The notes below the pieces were generated by a model. It searched no databases, was not told the origin of the DNA, and saw only the letters and a list, made by a program, of their open reading frames with translations. A DNA stretch of 38,899 bases from Penium margaritaceum (taxonomy: Eukaryota > Streptophyta > Zygnematophyceae > Desmidiales > Peniaceae). This document shows positions 1-8,608 of this stretch, piece by piece (position 1 is the stretch's first letter; each line of letters begins with the position of its first letter). The DNA lies in contig SZWC01001187.1 in assembly GCA_023375785.1 (NCBI GenBank), positions 31,818-70,716 of the forward strand. The letters run 5' to 3'. Made by a program: the position numbers and the translations under genes.

Positions 1-174
1 CCGGTGGCCGGCCGGTCGCTTGGCCGGCCGCCGGCCGTCCAGCTGGCCGGCAGCGAGCTGACCGACGGCCAGCGAAGTGCTGGCCGCCGGCCAGCCCTCG
101 CTGACGCGAGGGGTGGTGCGCAACCACCCCTCGCTTCAGCGAGGTGGGAGGGCCGAACCGGCCCTCCCGCTACA
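1..174 (-). repeat. 3' LTR of gypsy-A, partial (cut by window edge)
   Basis: This is homologous to 9134-9304, the same end of the right-hand LTR, with about eight substitutions, a 3-nt indel and one inverted hairpin loop. On the minus strand the LTR begins TGTAGCGGG at base 174. The GC-rich sequence contains several short palindromes. Confidence 0.88.
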
Positions 175-187
175 TTCCTCCCCACTT
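175..187 (-). other. Polypurine tract of gypsy-A
   Basis: The minus strand reads AAGTGGGGAGGAA directly before the TGTAGCGGG start of the 3' LTR. It is all purine except one T, as expected for the plus-strand primer of an LTR retrotransposon. It fixes both the element's orientation and the LTR boundary. Confidence 0.85.
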
Positions 188-220
188 GTTATGAACCGTC
201 CCGGTTCATGAACAACAAGT
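184..220. repeat. Imperfect hairpin next to the polypurine tract
   Basis: The arms ACTTGTT-ATGAACCG and CGGTTCAT-GAAC-AACAAGT pair around a 3-nt TCC centre, with a 4-nt bulge in one arm. It lies in the 3' untranslated part of gypsy-A, immediately upstream (minus strand) of the purine tract. Confidence 0.7.
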
Positions 221-462
221 AGGATTGTCAGTCAGTGAGTCATCAACATTGTGAAAGAAAACTACTAATTTCAATCACCAGCTAAACATGAACACGTGCA
301 TGGTACTTAGACCTAAGCTGCAGCTTGTAGGTCAGCACGGCTAGCGGCCTCCCCCTTTTAGGCTGGAGCGTCCGCGCGACAACCATGTTGGGCGTCCCCA
401 ACCTCCTATGGTCGCTGTCCATGAATGCTGCCCTGTGGGAATGTTGTTCACTTTTTCCACGT
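221..462 (-). other. 3' untranslated region of gypsy-A
   Basis: This lies between the stop of the chromodomain frame at 463 and the hairpin and purine tract. No conserved domain is visible in any frame; the short open frames here are out of register with pol. Confidence 0.6.
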
Positions 463-1284
463 TCAGGTGGTACCTCTTGCCACGCGTCGATCTGTGCGAG
501 GTGCAAGCTTGCTCCAGTACTTGTTGATCACCCCTGTGGGCAACCGAGATTCGGGCTCCCATGAATTATGTTCAGGTCCACAACCGGCCCAATGAACGAG
601 GTACTCCCTGACAACGCGCGACCGAAAAGTACGCTCTCGGTGCTGGCGTAGGCGAAGGACCTCGTATTGGCCGTCGGCAGCCAGGACTGCTGGCGGTGGC
701 TGAACGGTTCCTTCTGCCGTATATGGAGCCAACAGGCTCACATGAAACACGTCATGTATCTTCATACTCGGTGGAAGTAGCAATCGGTATGCCACTAGCC
801 CGATGCGTGCCACAATGGGAAACGGCCCAATCCACTTCAGCAAAAGTTTTCTTTCCCCTGGCAACTTCAGCCGAAGGTTTTTAGTGCTAAGCAGCACTTT
901 GTCACCGAAGTCAAACGAGACCTCCCGGCGACCTTTGTCGGCATATGCCTTTTGTCGCTGCCGAGCTGCTTGAAGATGACCCTTCGCCTCCTGTAACAAG
1001 GAGTCGATGCGCTTGGCAAAGGCTTGAGCGAAAGGAACTTGCCCTCCTGTACTCCCACTCTTCACCAATGAAGAGGGTACCACTGGATGCCAACCACTGT
1101 TCAACACAAACGGTGTGAACTGTGTGGACTCGTTCACCGAGTTGTTCACCGCAAACTCTGCCGGTGCTAAGAATTTGTCCCAATCATGCATGGCAGGGTC
1201 CATGTACATGCGGAGCATCTGCTCCAGAGTGCAATTCATGCACTCTGTTTGTTCGTCAGTTTGAGGGTGAAATGCTGTCGACAT
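463..1284 (-). pseudogene. Gypsy-A pol: integrase C-terminal part and chromodomain
   Basis: This 273-codon block opens with the integrase motif around the catalytic glutamate (FHPQTDEQTE, residues 6-15). It continues through the usual integrase C-terminal segment (KWIGPFPIVARIGLVAYRL) and ends in a chromodomain (YLVHWAGCGPEHNSWEPESRL). In gypsy-type chromoviruses the integrase inserts the cDNA and the chromodomain steers it to modified histones. The frame is the same as that of the upstream integrase core, from which one TAA stop just before 1284 separates it. It is therefore the 3' end of pol and not an independent gene; the ATG is only an internal methionine after the stop. Confidence 0.88.
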
Positions 1285-1791
1285 TTACGACTCATTGCCG
1301 AAGTACTCGTGCATCTTTTGCCAGAACTTACTAACAAATTTTTGATCTCGATCGGAGATAATGCGCCACGGCAAGCCGTGGTACTTTACAACACCCTCAA
1401 AGAAGAGACGAGCGGTCTCCTCTGTGTTCACATCAGTGGTTGTAGGAATGAAGTGTGTCATCTTCGTCAAAAGATCTACAACCACTAGTATTGCATCGTG
1501 GCCACGGGCCGTGTTCGGAAGACCTGTAATGAAGTCCATGCTGACGGACTCCCATGGAGTCCCAGGAATGGGAAGCTGTTGGAGGAGTCCAGCAGGCTTC
1601 TTGTTACTAGTCTTACTCTGAAGACATGGATCGCATGTCATGCAATACTGACGGACATCGACACTCCATCCTGGCCACCAATAGTGGTTCGAGAGTGCCT
1701 GTCCGGTCTTTCGGGGTCCCACATGACCTGCGACCGGCGGGTCGTGGAACTGGGAGATAACCTTTGCTCGAAGGTCTCCCGAGTTTGGCAC
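1285..1791 (-). pseudogene. Gypsy-A pol: integrase zinc-binding region and catalytic core
   Basis: The block begins with the HHCC region (HVGPRKTGQALSNHYWWPG, then CMTCDPCLQSK). It follows with the core: first catalytic Asp in SMDFITGLP, second in IISDRDQKF; the third residue (Glu) lies in the next block after a TAA stop. All three catalytic residues of the DDE triad are thus preserved although the frame is broken. Its 5' side is separated from RNase H by one TAG codon, in a stretch that otherwise reads through. Confidence 0.88.
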
Positions 1792-1809
1792 AACAACTTG
1801 TTCTCCGTG

Positions 1810-2493
1810 CTAGAATATTCCTGCGGCCTCCACCAAGCCGTACTTGTCCAGATTTCGAGGGTCTTGAAACCAAGAATCCACACAGTATCCCATCTGGATC
1901 CTGTTTACAAAACCGTTGTAATGGATAATCTCTCGTGGTGGTTGCCGTAGAGGTGCAGGGAGATCTGGTGGTTGTACTGTTGCTGTTGCAATTGCCATAA
2001 AACACCCACTGACCTCGGTGTTTGCTTTAATTTCCACAGGTTGTCGGCTTAGTGGATCGGCCACATTGATGCGTCCTGGCCGATATTCCCATGTGAACAA
2101 GAATCGACTCAGGTATTCGCTCCAACGCGCCTGTTGTCTTGACAGGTTCGGTTGCGTTTGGAAAAACACCAATGGATTATGGTCGGTCACGACCATCACA
2201 CCCCCTTCAGCACCCTCGAGGTAACAACGCCACATCTTGAAAACGTGTACTACCGCATGGAGCTCTTGATCCCCAGTCGTGTACCACATTTCTGTGGGAA
2301 TGAGCTTCCGGCTCTCGTACGCAATTGGGTGACCGTTCTGCATGAGGACGGCTCCAATTCCTACTACCGACGCATCACATTGAACCTCCCACGGTTGCGA
2401 TGGATCCGGAAGAGCTAGGACGGGCGCCGTGAATAGAAGCTCTTTGACTTTGAGAAAAGCGTTCTCATAATCAGATGTCCATTCGCGACGCAC
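1810..2493 (-). pseudogene. Gypsy-A pol: RNase H domain
   Basis: The sequence shows the gypsy RNase H pattern: QCDASVVGIGAVLMQNGHPI with the first Asp, the Glu-containing DQELHAVVHVFKMWRCYLEG, then VTDHNPLVFF with the third acidic residue, and the C-terminal WSEYLSRFLFTWEYRPGR-LSRQP. This domain degrades the RNA of the RNA-DNA hybrid during reverse transcription. It joins RT upstream through a frameshift near 2570 and integrase downstream across a TAG. Confidence 0.87.
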
Positions 2494-2499
2494 GTCTTT

Positions 2500-3583
2500 T
2501 CACGTGAGCCTGGTTAGCGGTGCTACCAGGGTCGAATACCCTTGCATAAACCGTCGAAAGCAGTGCAACGCCGATGAAAGACCGAATCTGTCCAACATTT
2601 TTGGGGCGTGGCCAGTCCACAACGGCTTGGACCTTTCGTGGGTTGACACGGATGACGTCCTTGCCGACGATGTGTCCAAGGTATTCGAGCTCATCTTGTA
2701 TAAACTTGTACTTGCTCACTTTCGCATAGAACTTCTGTTCCCGAAGGATTGCGAGAACATCGCGCAGATGTTCGATGTGTTCTTCCATTGATTTGGAGAA
2801 AACAAGGATGTCATCCAGGTAAACCAAGACAAACTGTCCGAGTTGCTTGGCGAACGTTCGGTTCATTTCTCCTTGGAAGGTTGCCGGGGCATTTGTAAGC
2901 CCGAAGCATAACACTCGGAACTGATAGTGTCCCATGTGCGTTCGAAACGCGGTTTTGGGCACATCATCTTCCGTGATGCGGATTTGGTAGTACCCTTGAG
3001 ACAAATCCAGGGACAAAAATGCTTTTGCGCCTTGGAGTTGGTCAAAAAGGTCCTCAATCTGCGGTAATGAGAATCGATTTTTCACCGTCAGCTTGTTCAA
3101 CGCCCGGTAATCCACGCACATGCGTAAACCACCGTCCTTCTTGTTCACAAAAAGGATCGGCGTACCATACGGTGAGCTACTGGGCTCGATCCACCCTTTT
3201 GCAAGGTACTCTTTGATTTGGCGTTCGGCCTCTCACCTTTCTGCTGGACTAAGGCCATACATGGGTCTGAACGGAGGAGTCGCCTCCGGTTGTAGCGGAA
3301 TCGTGTGGCCCATATGTCTTTCTGGTGGAAGCCCAGCTGGTGGGTCTTGGAATACATCCAAGAACTCGGCCAATAGAGATCTGATCTCTTGTGGCGTGTC
3401 TTCCGTCACGTCATCCTCCACTTTCTGCAGCTGAGCCAAGAAGTATCGAATACGTCTCTTGACCTGCATTGCAGACAAGCTGGCATGGACTTTGAGTCGG
3501 GTCGGTGATAATTCCGTACTCGGAATCAACGTAAAGCGGCGTTGTCCTTTTTGGAGGATCAAACGCTTTGATTCAAAGCACAT
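2500..3583 (-). pseudogene. Gypsy-A pol: reverse transcriptase
   Basis: The visible motifs in order are LPPERHMGHTIPLQPEATPP, then a TGA stop at 3233-3235 in the same frame, PYGTPILFVNKKDGGLRMC, DYRALNKLTVKNRFSLPQI, LDLSQGYYQIRI, FGLTNAPATFQ and the catalytic VYLDDILVFSKS (YLDD at 2810-2821). These are the palm and fingers motifs of Ty3/gypsy RT. After RSFIGVAL the frame shifts by one, and the thumb continues as RRFMQGYSTLVAPLTRLT in the next frame down to 2500. The enzyme core is preserved but the gene is broken by one stop and one frameshift. Confidence 0.9.
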
Positions 3584-3889
3584 TAGAGCCCCGGAGCTAG
3601 GGATCGCCTAGCACCACGTCAAACGGGTCAAGAAGGTTGAGTACCTTCAACGTGACACTTNGAGCCAAGAAGTATCGAATACGTCTCTTGACCTGCATTG
3701 CAGACAAGCTGGCATGGACTTTGAGTCGGGTCGGTGATAATTCCGTACTCGGAATCAACGTAAAGCGGCGTTGTCCTTTTTGGAGGATCAAACGCTTTGA
3801 TTCAAAGCACATTAGAGCCCCGGAGCTAGGGATCGCCTAGCACCACGTCAAACGGGTCAAGAAGGTTGAGTACCTTCAACGTGACACTT
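3433..3889. repeat. Exact 228-bp direct duplication flanking a single N (assembly join)
   Basis: Bases 3433-3660 and 3662-3889 appear identical over 228 bp, with the single ambiguous base at 3661 between them. Because of it, the protease-RT junction of gypsy-A appears twice. Two contig ends that overlapped but were not merged would produce exactly this picture, so I do not treat it as biological. Confidence 0.85.
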
Positions 3890-4756
3890 TGTGTGTACCC
3901 TTGACATTTAGGGTTAATTGACTTAAAAACATGCACTCGAGTTCGAGTGCATCGGCCAAAAAAGCCGCGTCGGAAGTTTCTTTCCGACTTCGTCCTCGAT
4001 TTCAGTGAAGATCCCTCTTTCGCCGAAATCGAGGGCGAAGTCCCACCGTTTTGACATCGGCTTCGCCGATGTCAGAACGGTGGTCGTCGCTCGATCGCGA
4101 TCGAGCACAAACGCCCTTTTCATTTTTTTTCCCACCATACAAATCCACGTTTAACCCCTAGTTTGAAGCCCAAACGTCAAACAAACCCATCCCCGAATCA
4201 CATTCAGGGATTTAGGGTTTTATTTTTGCGCGGGCATCTGCTCGGTCCTGCGGTAGCGGGGCCCAGCAAATTCCCTTCCATCACAGGAGGAGTCTTGGAC
4301 CCCCCATCCAAACCCGCAAACCCCCCTCGAACAGTCACAAACCCCTCGCTCAAGGGGTTTGTGACTGTTTGACGACTCCGCCTGCGACGTCGCAGAGCCA
4401 GGCGAAGTCCGATTTCGCCCCCCGAAGTCATACTTTCGGCCCAAAAATGTGCACTGATCTACGAGTGCACGATTTTAGGTCGACTAACTCAATCTCACCC
4501 TTGAATACAAATTTTCTCTTTACAAGTACCGATCACGGGCATCGTACGGTTGTCACCGACAACAACTGCGCCATTCGATGGCTCGTACTTCAGGCCAACC
4601 TGTCGGGTAAAGCTAAGGCTAACAAAAGAGTCGTCCCCTCCAGTGTCAGCAAGTATGTTCACAGGAGCACCAGCTAGGTGTCCTTTGAACTACATCGTCA
4701 TGTTGCCTCCACTCTTTCGAGTGAACAGACTCGACGACGGTAAGCCGAGTTTGTGA
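3838..4756 (-). pseudogene. Gypsy-A pol: aspartic protease, split by a MITE
   Basis: The minus strand encodes a retropepsin-like segment: GAPVNILADTGGDDSF, with the catalytic D-T-G at 4639-4647, then VVVGDNRTMPVIGTC and KICIQG up to about 4497. After removal of the MITE and one copy of its target site the frame continues directly as YTQSVTLKVLNLL and FDVVLGDP, the usual C-terminal end of gypsy protease. One in-frame TAG (4690-4692) lies before the active site in MTM-stop-FKGH, where a glutamine would fit. A further TAG follows LGDP. The protease would mature the Gag-Pol polyprotein. DTGG-D instead of the common DTGA-S is unusual. Confidence 0.82.
3905..4496. mobile_element. MITE-1: hairpin-rich non-autonomous DNA element with 8-bp target duplication
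   Basis: The element is bounded by direct repeats ACCCTTGA at 3897-3904 and 4497-4504. Its ends form imperfect terminal inverted repeats: CATTTAGGGTTAATTGACTT against GAGATTGAGTTAGTCGACCT, followed by AAAA on both sides and GTGCACTCG-like sequence. It contains no coding region. Inside is a series of hairpins, such as GCTCGATCGCGATCGAGC (perfect palindrome), ATCGGCTTCGCCGAT, and CAGTCACAAACCCC paired with GGGGTTTGTGACTG. An 8-bp duplication fits the hAT class, but the ends do not identify a superfamily. Excision in silico restores the protease frame. Confidence 0.8.
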
Positions 4757-5180
4757 TAAAAACGGAATCTGTAATCGACGGGCGTCGCAACTCCCATGAT
4801 TCACCCACTCGAGTCCACATCTTGTGGGCACGTGTGAATTCGGCTAGCACCTTCCAGTCTTTAAATTTGACTGGGTTGAAATCGTCGACTAAAGGTACTG
4901 CGAACGTGATTGAACTAATTACTTTGAGGGCGTTTGCTTCAAGAGTTGCACAGTGGTCGGTATCGCCACCACTAAGAATGTACGATCATGCATCTCGCCC
5001 GGAGATACAAGGTTTAGTGGCCAATTTCGGTCAGCAAGTGTAGAATGCGGTTCAACAAGAGGAGAGAAGACAACAAAGAAATTTGAACTCGTCAGAAAAC
5101 TCAAATTGATTAACATCCTCATCTGAAACATGAACCCACACTCGTGATCCAGTTTTACCCCTGAGTGGTCCCCACTGACG
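4757..5180 (-). pseudogene. Gypsy-A spacer between gag and protease, partly coding
   Basis: On the minus strand one stretch is open without stops and reads VPLVDDFNPVKFKDWKVLAE, FTRAHKMWTRV and GESWELRRPSITDSVFITNS, followed by the protease after a frame change. This resembles the poorly conserved linker preceding the protease in gypsy polyproteins. No named domain is recognised. The part nearest gag (5050-5180) has stops in all minus-strand frames. Confidence 0.5.
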
Positions 5181-6250
5181 TCACTCAGGGGTGGGGAAAA
5201 TCCGCCCCACGGCCCTGTCCGTTAGCACGGCCGGACCCATTGCCGCGACCGCGACCCTGTCCACGGCCTTGTCTGTGTCTCCTGCTGCACCATCCCCACG
5301 AGGTGCTGCTGCTGCAGCTAACGCCGCGGCCTCTTGTCCACCACCAGCAGCCTTAGGGAACTGAGCCCTAAAGTGGCCCGGCTGCATGCAGTTGTGGCAG
5401 AGCCCTTCGCGGAAGGCTGCTTTGCGACGCTCACGCGCCGCCTGCAGCTCGTCATTCTCGCGGCTGCGCTTGTTTTTGGGGCCCTTGTGTCCACCAGCCT
5501 TCTTGGCTGGAGGGTTTGTAGGCTGCTTGCCCTTGGTCCCGCCTCGCTGTCCAGCTGATCCACCAGCCCCTGCAGCGTCCACGCGCATGTCGCGACCATG
5601 CTGTGCATCAGAGTAGTGCTTCGGGTTCGCCGAATACACTTCGCTCATATAGTCATGCAACGCCCTCCAGCTTGTCCAAGCTTGGCCAGTGGCTGTCGTG
5701 GTGGTCTTGTCCTTCAGCTTCTCGCTGGAAAGACCATCACGCAAGTACTCCAGCAGCATGCACTCCGGGTACTTGAACGGTGAGTCCCATCGCCCTCGGT
5801 GAAGCTTTCGGCTTCCTCCACGAGTGCGGTGAACTCGCTCAAGTAGGATTCAAGCCAGCTGCCCAGCTGCCTGAAGTCCTTGATCTTGTGGAAGGAGCGT
5901 TGCGCCTCCTCATGTTGGGTGCACTTCTTGCGCATGATCGTGTAGAAGGCCTCCCACGGCATGGGCTGCCACTCGAGGTGCGGCTGCTACGCACTCCACT
6001 CCTTGACCACATACTTGAAGAGTTTATCTTCAAGCCGCGTNGCGTCCACGCGCATGTCGCGACCATGCTGTGCATCAGAGTAGTGCTTCGGGTTCGCCGA
6101 ATACACTTCGCTCATATAGTCATGCAACGCCCTCCAGCTTGTCCAAGCTTGGCCAGTGGCTGTCGTGGTGGTCTTGTCCTTCAGCTTCTCGCTGGAAAGA
6201 CCATCACGCAAGTACTCCAGCAGCATGCACTCCGGGTACTTGAACGGTGA
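5181..6250 (-). pseudogene. Gypsy-A gag: C-terminal half with zinc knuckle
   Basis: The frame covers the end of the capsid (MLLEYLRDGLSSEKLKDKTT, then YMSEVYSANPKHY). A basic linker rich in K, G and P follows, then a CCHC knuckle (CHNCMQPGHFRAQF, 5358-5399) and an alanine-rich tail ending at a stop at 5181. The knuckle binds the packaged RNA; here its fourth ligand is Phe instead of Cys, one base change that should disable metal binding. The copy at 5575-6040 duplicates 6042-6507 exactly around an N and is an assembly artefact, so the true gene runs from 6042 into 5574. A frameshift near 6250 separates it from the capsid part upstream. Confidence 0.8.
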
Positions 6251-6507
6251 GTCCCATCGCCCTCGGTGAAGCTTTCGGCTTCCTCCACGAGTGCGGTGAA
6301 CTCGCTCAAGTAGGATTCAAGCCAGCTGCCCAGCTGCCTGAAGTCCTTGATCTTGTGGAAGGAGCGTTGCGCCTCCTCATGTTGGGTGCACTTCTTGCGC
6401 ATGATCGTGTAGAAGGCCTCCCACGGCATGGGCTGCCACTCGAGGTGCGGCTGCTACGCACTCCACTCCTTGACCACATACTTGAAGAGTTTATCTTCAA
6501 GCCGCGT
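5575..6507. repeat. Exact 466-bp direct duplication flanking a single N (assembly join)
   Basis: Bases 5575-6040 recur as 6042-6507 with no difference I could see, with N at 6041. It has the same construction as the 228-bp duplication at 3433-3889. It duplicates the middle of gypsy-A gag and creates a false second capsid end. Confidence 0.85.
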
Positions 6508-6822
6508 CATGGCAAGGTCGCCCCAGTGGCTGAGTGGATCCTTGTGGACACGTAGAACGTGCTCCATGCGATTCAGCCAGTCGGTCAGCTTCACGCCCTT
6601 CCGGAAGATCTCCACACTGTGGAGGAATGACGTGTTCATGACCGGCCCCGAAGTCGCCGAGGTAGGCAACTCGTCGCTGCCACCGGTAGTGGCATCCGCA
6701 GCTGCGGCACGCTGCGCTTGTTGCTGCATGCGCACCTGGGTCACGCTCTGCAATGCCTTTGTCGAGGTCGTTGCATCGGCGGCTTGCCTCATGGGCGGCC
6801 AGGCGCTATAGCTGGCAATCAC
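6251..6822 (-). pseudogene. Gypsy-A gag: capsid region
   Basis: One frame runs from 6822 to about 6251 with a single in-frame TAG at 6454-6456. It includes FRKGVKLTDWLNRMEHVLRV, the segment WSA-stop-QPHLEWQP, and the helical stretch WEAFYTIMRKKCTQHEEAQ with LGSWLESYLSEFTALVEEAE. This is the retrotransposon Gag (capsid) pattern that builds the virus-like particle. After EGDG the frame is lost by an indel near 6250 and resumes in the C-terminal half. Confidence 0.8.
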
Positions 6823-7090
6823 GGTCGAGGTCCGGGATGCTCTGCCCGACGTGGGTCAGCAGGTTGGCGAACGCGAACTTGAGCTCTGATGTCGTCAGAC
6901 CGTCGGCGATAGCCTCTAGGGCCTCACGTTGTCCGTGCACCCTTACCTATTGCAGGAGGGTACGGTTCGCGTACACACCTCCAAGGAGTCCCACCTTTTG
7001 GAGGAGACTGTCGTCGGCGACGACGCTCGAGTGGGCGCTGCCCTGCCCCATTGCGGCCACATTGTAGGAAGGGGGGTCCGCCCCCATTCC
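6823..7090 (-). pseudogene. Gypsy-A gag: decayed connector
   Basis: All minus-strand frames carry stops here, but fragments such as DGLTTSELKFAFANLLTHV read like the part of gag that precedes the capsid. It links the acidic N-terminal frame (ending at 7091) to the capsid frame (from 6822) and shows that gag has lost continuity by mutation. Confidence 0.5.
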
Positions 7091-7738
7091 TCAGAGTGGT
7101 GCCGTATCTCCACCGTCGGTGATGATCTTGAGTCGACCTGCCACCTCAGCAGCAAACTCCGCAAGCCTACGACGGCCATCGCGAATTGCCTTTGCGGCGT
7201 CGTCCTCCGGCTCGTTCTTGCGGGAACTTCCCATGTGACTGCTTTCAGCGCCCTTGTTGCTCTCGGCAGTCTCGCTGCCGTCGGCAGCTTCAAGCAATGC
7301 GGCGGGCGCCTTTTCCTTCTTGAGCAATCGGCTCGAGTTCGCCGCACGATGATGGCGATGGTCGCGATCCTCGTCGCCTTCGCCATCGTCGGTGTCGTGC
7401 TCTTTGCCGGGGTCCTCCTCCGGAAGATCCTCCTCCATCGCGTCGTCCGTCACATGGGGGTCTTCCATGTGCGCATGGACGTGCTCGTCAAGCACCTTTG
7501 CGGCCTCCGCACGCTTCTCAGTGTCGCCGAGGTTGGCATCGGTTGCCTTAGGTGGCACGGTTGCCTTAGGCGGTACGGTTGCCTTAGGCGGCACGGTTGC
7601 CTTAGGCAGTACGGTTGCCTTTGGGTTGGCAACCGTGCTCGCGGCGACGGCTCCCAAAACTTGGGGTCCGTCGAGGATGTGTGGTGAGAATGTCACTGCC
7701 TTGCCCTTGTTGGCCTTAGACGGTACGGCACTTGCCAT
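7091..7738 (-). pseudogene. Gypsy-A gag: N-terminal region
   Basis: This 215-codon open frame begins MASAVPSKANKGKAVTFSPH at the first ATG downstream of the leader. It has a KATVPP repeat block (about residues 40-67), then a highly acidic segment (EEDLPEEDPGKEHDTDDGEG) and a basic His/Arg patch (DRDHRHHR). The start was chosen because it follows the leader in the expected place. No catalytic domain is present; low-complexity N-termini are common in gypsy Gag. The frame stops at 7091 in a decayed region. The long plus-strand frames here are antisense shadows of GC-rich codons. Confidence 0.72.
7552..7635 (-). repeat. 18-bp tandem repeat encoding KATVPP, about four copies
   Basis: The units differ only at synonymous or near-synonymous bases and keep the gag reading frame, giving Lys-Ala-Thr-Val-Pro-Pro repeated about four times. 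Confidence 0.8.
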
Positions 7739-8593
7739 CTCGTCGCTCGTGCAACTAGCACGTGAAGGTTGTTGAGAGGATCACCCCACAACTTAAAGGA
7801 GGAATCGCCTCCTACAATCTAGCTCTCACGATCGATGAGACAATTTCAATTTAAATTTGTATTTTCCTAGGCTGCCACGTCAGCACAAGGTCGTGGGTTT
7901 AGAAACTAGTCCTCCTAAACCGTGACTCATGGCACTTGGTAGCGACTAGGATCTAGGAAAACAGAAAATATCAATACAAGGGAGTAACAAGAAGTGTGAG
8001 TACCGCTCACAAAACTAAGACAAAGAGCAAGAAAACAAGCAAGTACAAGATCAAGAACGAAAAGACTACTTTTCTTCTTGTCTTCTTGTCTTCTTGTCTT
8101 CTGGTCTTCCTTGGTCTCTTCTTGCGTCTTCTTGGCACGTCTCGTGCCCCTTGGCGACGTCCTCCTTGAGCCGGCGGCATTGGGGGAGCCGCCAAAAGTC
8201 CCCAAGGTGTCGTGCTCCCTCTTTTTAGGGCTTTCTCAAGCTTTGAGAGCCCCTGGCCTTGAGAAGAAACGCTGTCCCAATTTTTGGTTGAAGGAGGGAA
8301 GGAGGGGAACCTTGAAGAGAGGGGAAAACTTGGTGATTTGGGGGTAAGAACTCCCCACCCCGTCCCAAAAAAATTCCCTAGGTCTCCTGGAGGTGAGGAG
8401 AGGCTGTGGAGAAGAAGCCCCAAAAAATAGAGCTCTTCTCTAGCTTCCTAACGCACTTTACGGCGCTTCAAACAGTGAAGCGTAGATGCCGTAGTCCCTT
8501 CTGGCGTTTTTGCTGCTGCTTGCAGTTGCCGGCGGCGTTTTATCTATGTCGTAGCCGCCGTTTCCGTCGAACTCTTGGTCACGAGGGTCGTCT
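7739..8593 (-). other. Gypsy-A leader between primer-binding site and gag
   Basis: About 850 nt with no recognised domain in any frame. It includes a TCTTCTTG short tandem run near 8070-8105. Its position between PBS and gag ATG fits the packaging leader of an LTR element. Confidence 0.6.
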
Positions 8594-8607
8594 GGCTCTG
8601 AGAACCA
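8594..8607 (-). other. Candidate primer-binding site of gypsy-A
   Basis: Directly after the LTR end, with a 1-nt spacer, the minus strand reads TGGTTCTCAGAGCC. It starts with TGG, the complement of a tRNA CCA end, but is not the TGGTATCAGAGC used by the copia elements here. Which tRNA it matches cannot be told from the window. Confidence 0.55.
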
Positions 8608-8608
8608 C

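Noticed and set aside
5780..6555. Two identical plus-strand frames beginning MSPIALGEAFGFLHECGE
   Set aside because: They are antisense to gag and appear twice only because of the 466-bp assembly duplication.
6929..7775. Long plus-strand open frames (up to 252 codons) over gypsy-A gag
   Set aside because: They run antisense to the gag N-terminus and the KATVPP repeat. Their content (Val/Leu/Gly runs) follows from the complementary codons, and no motif is present.
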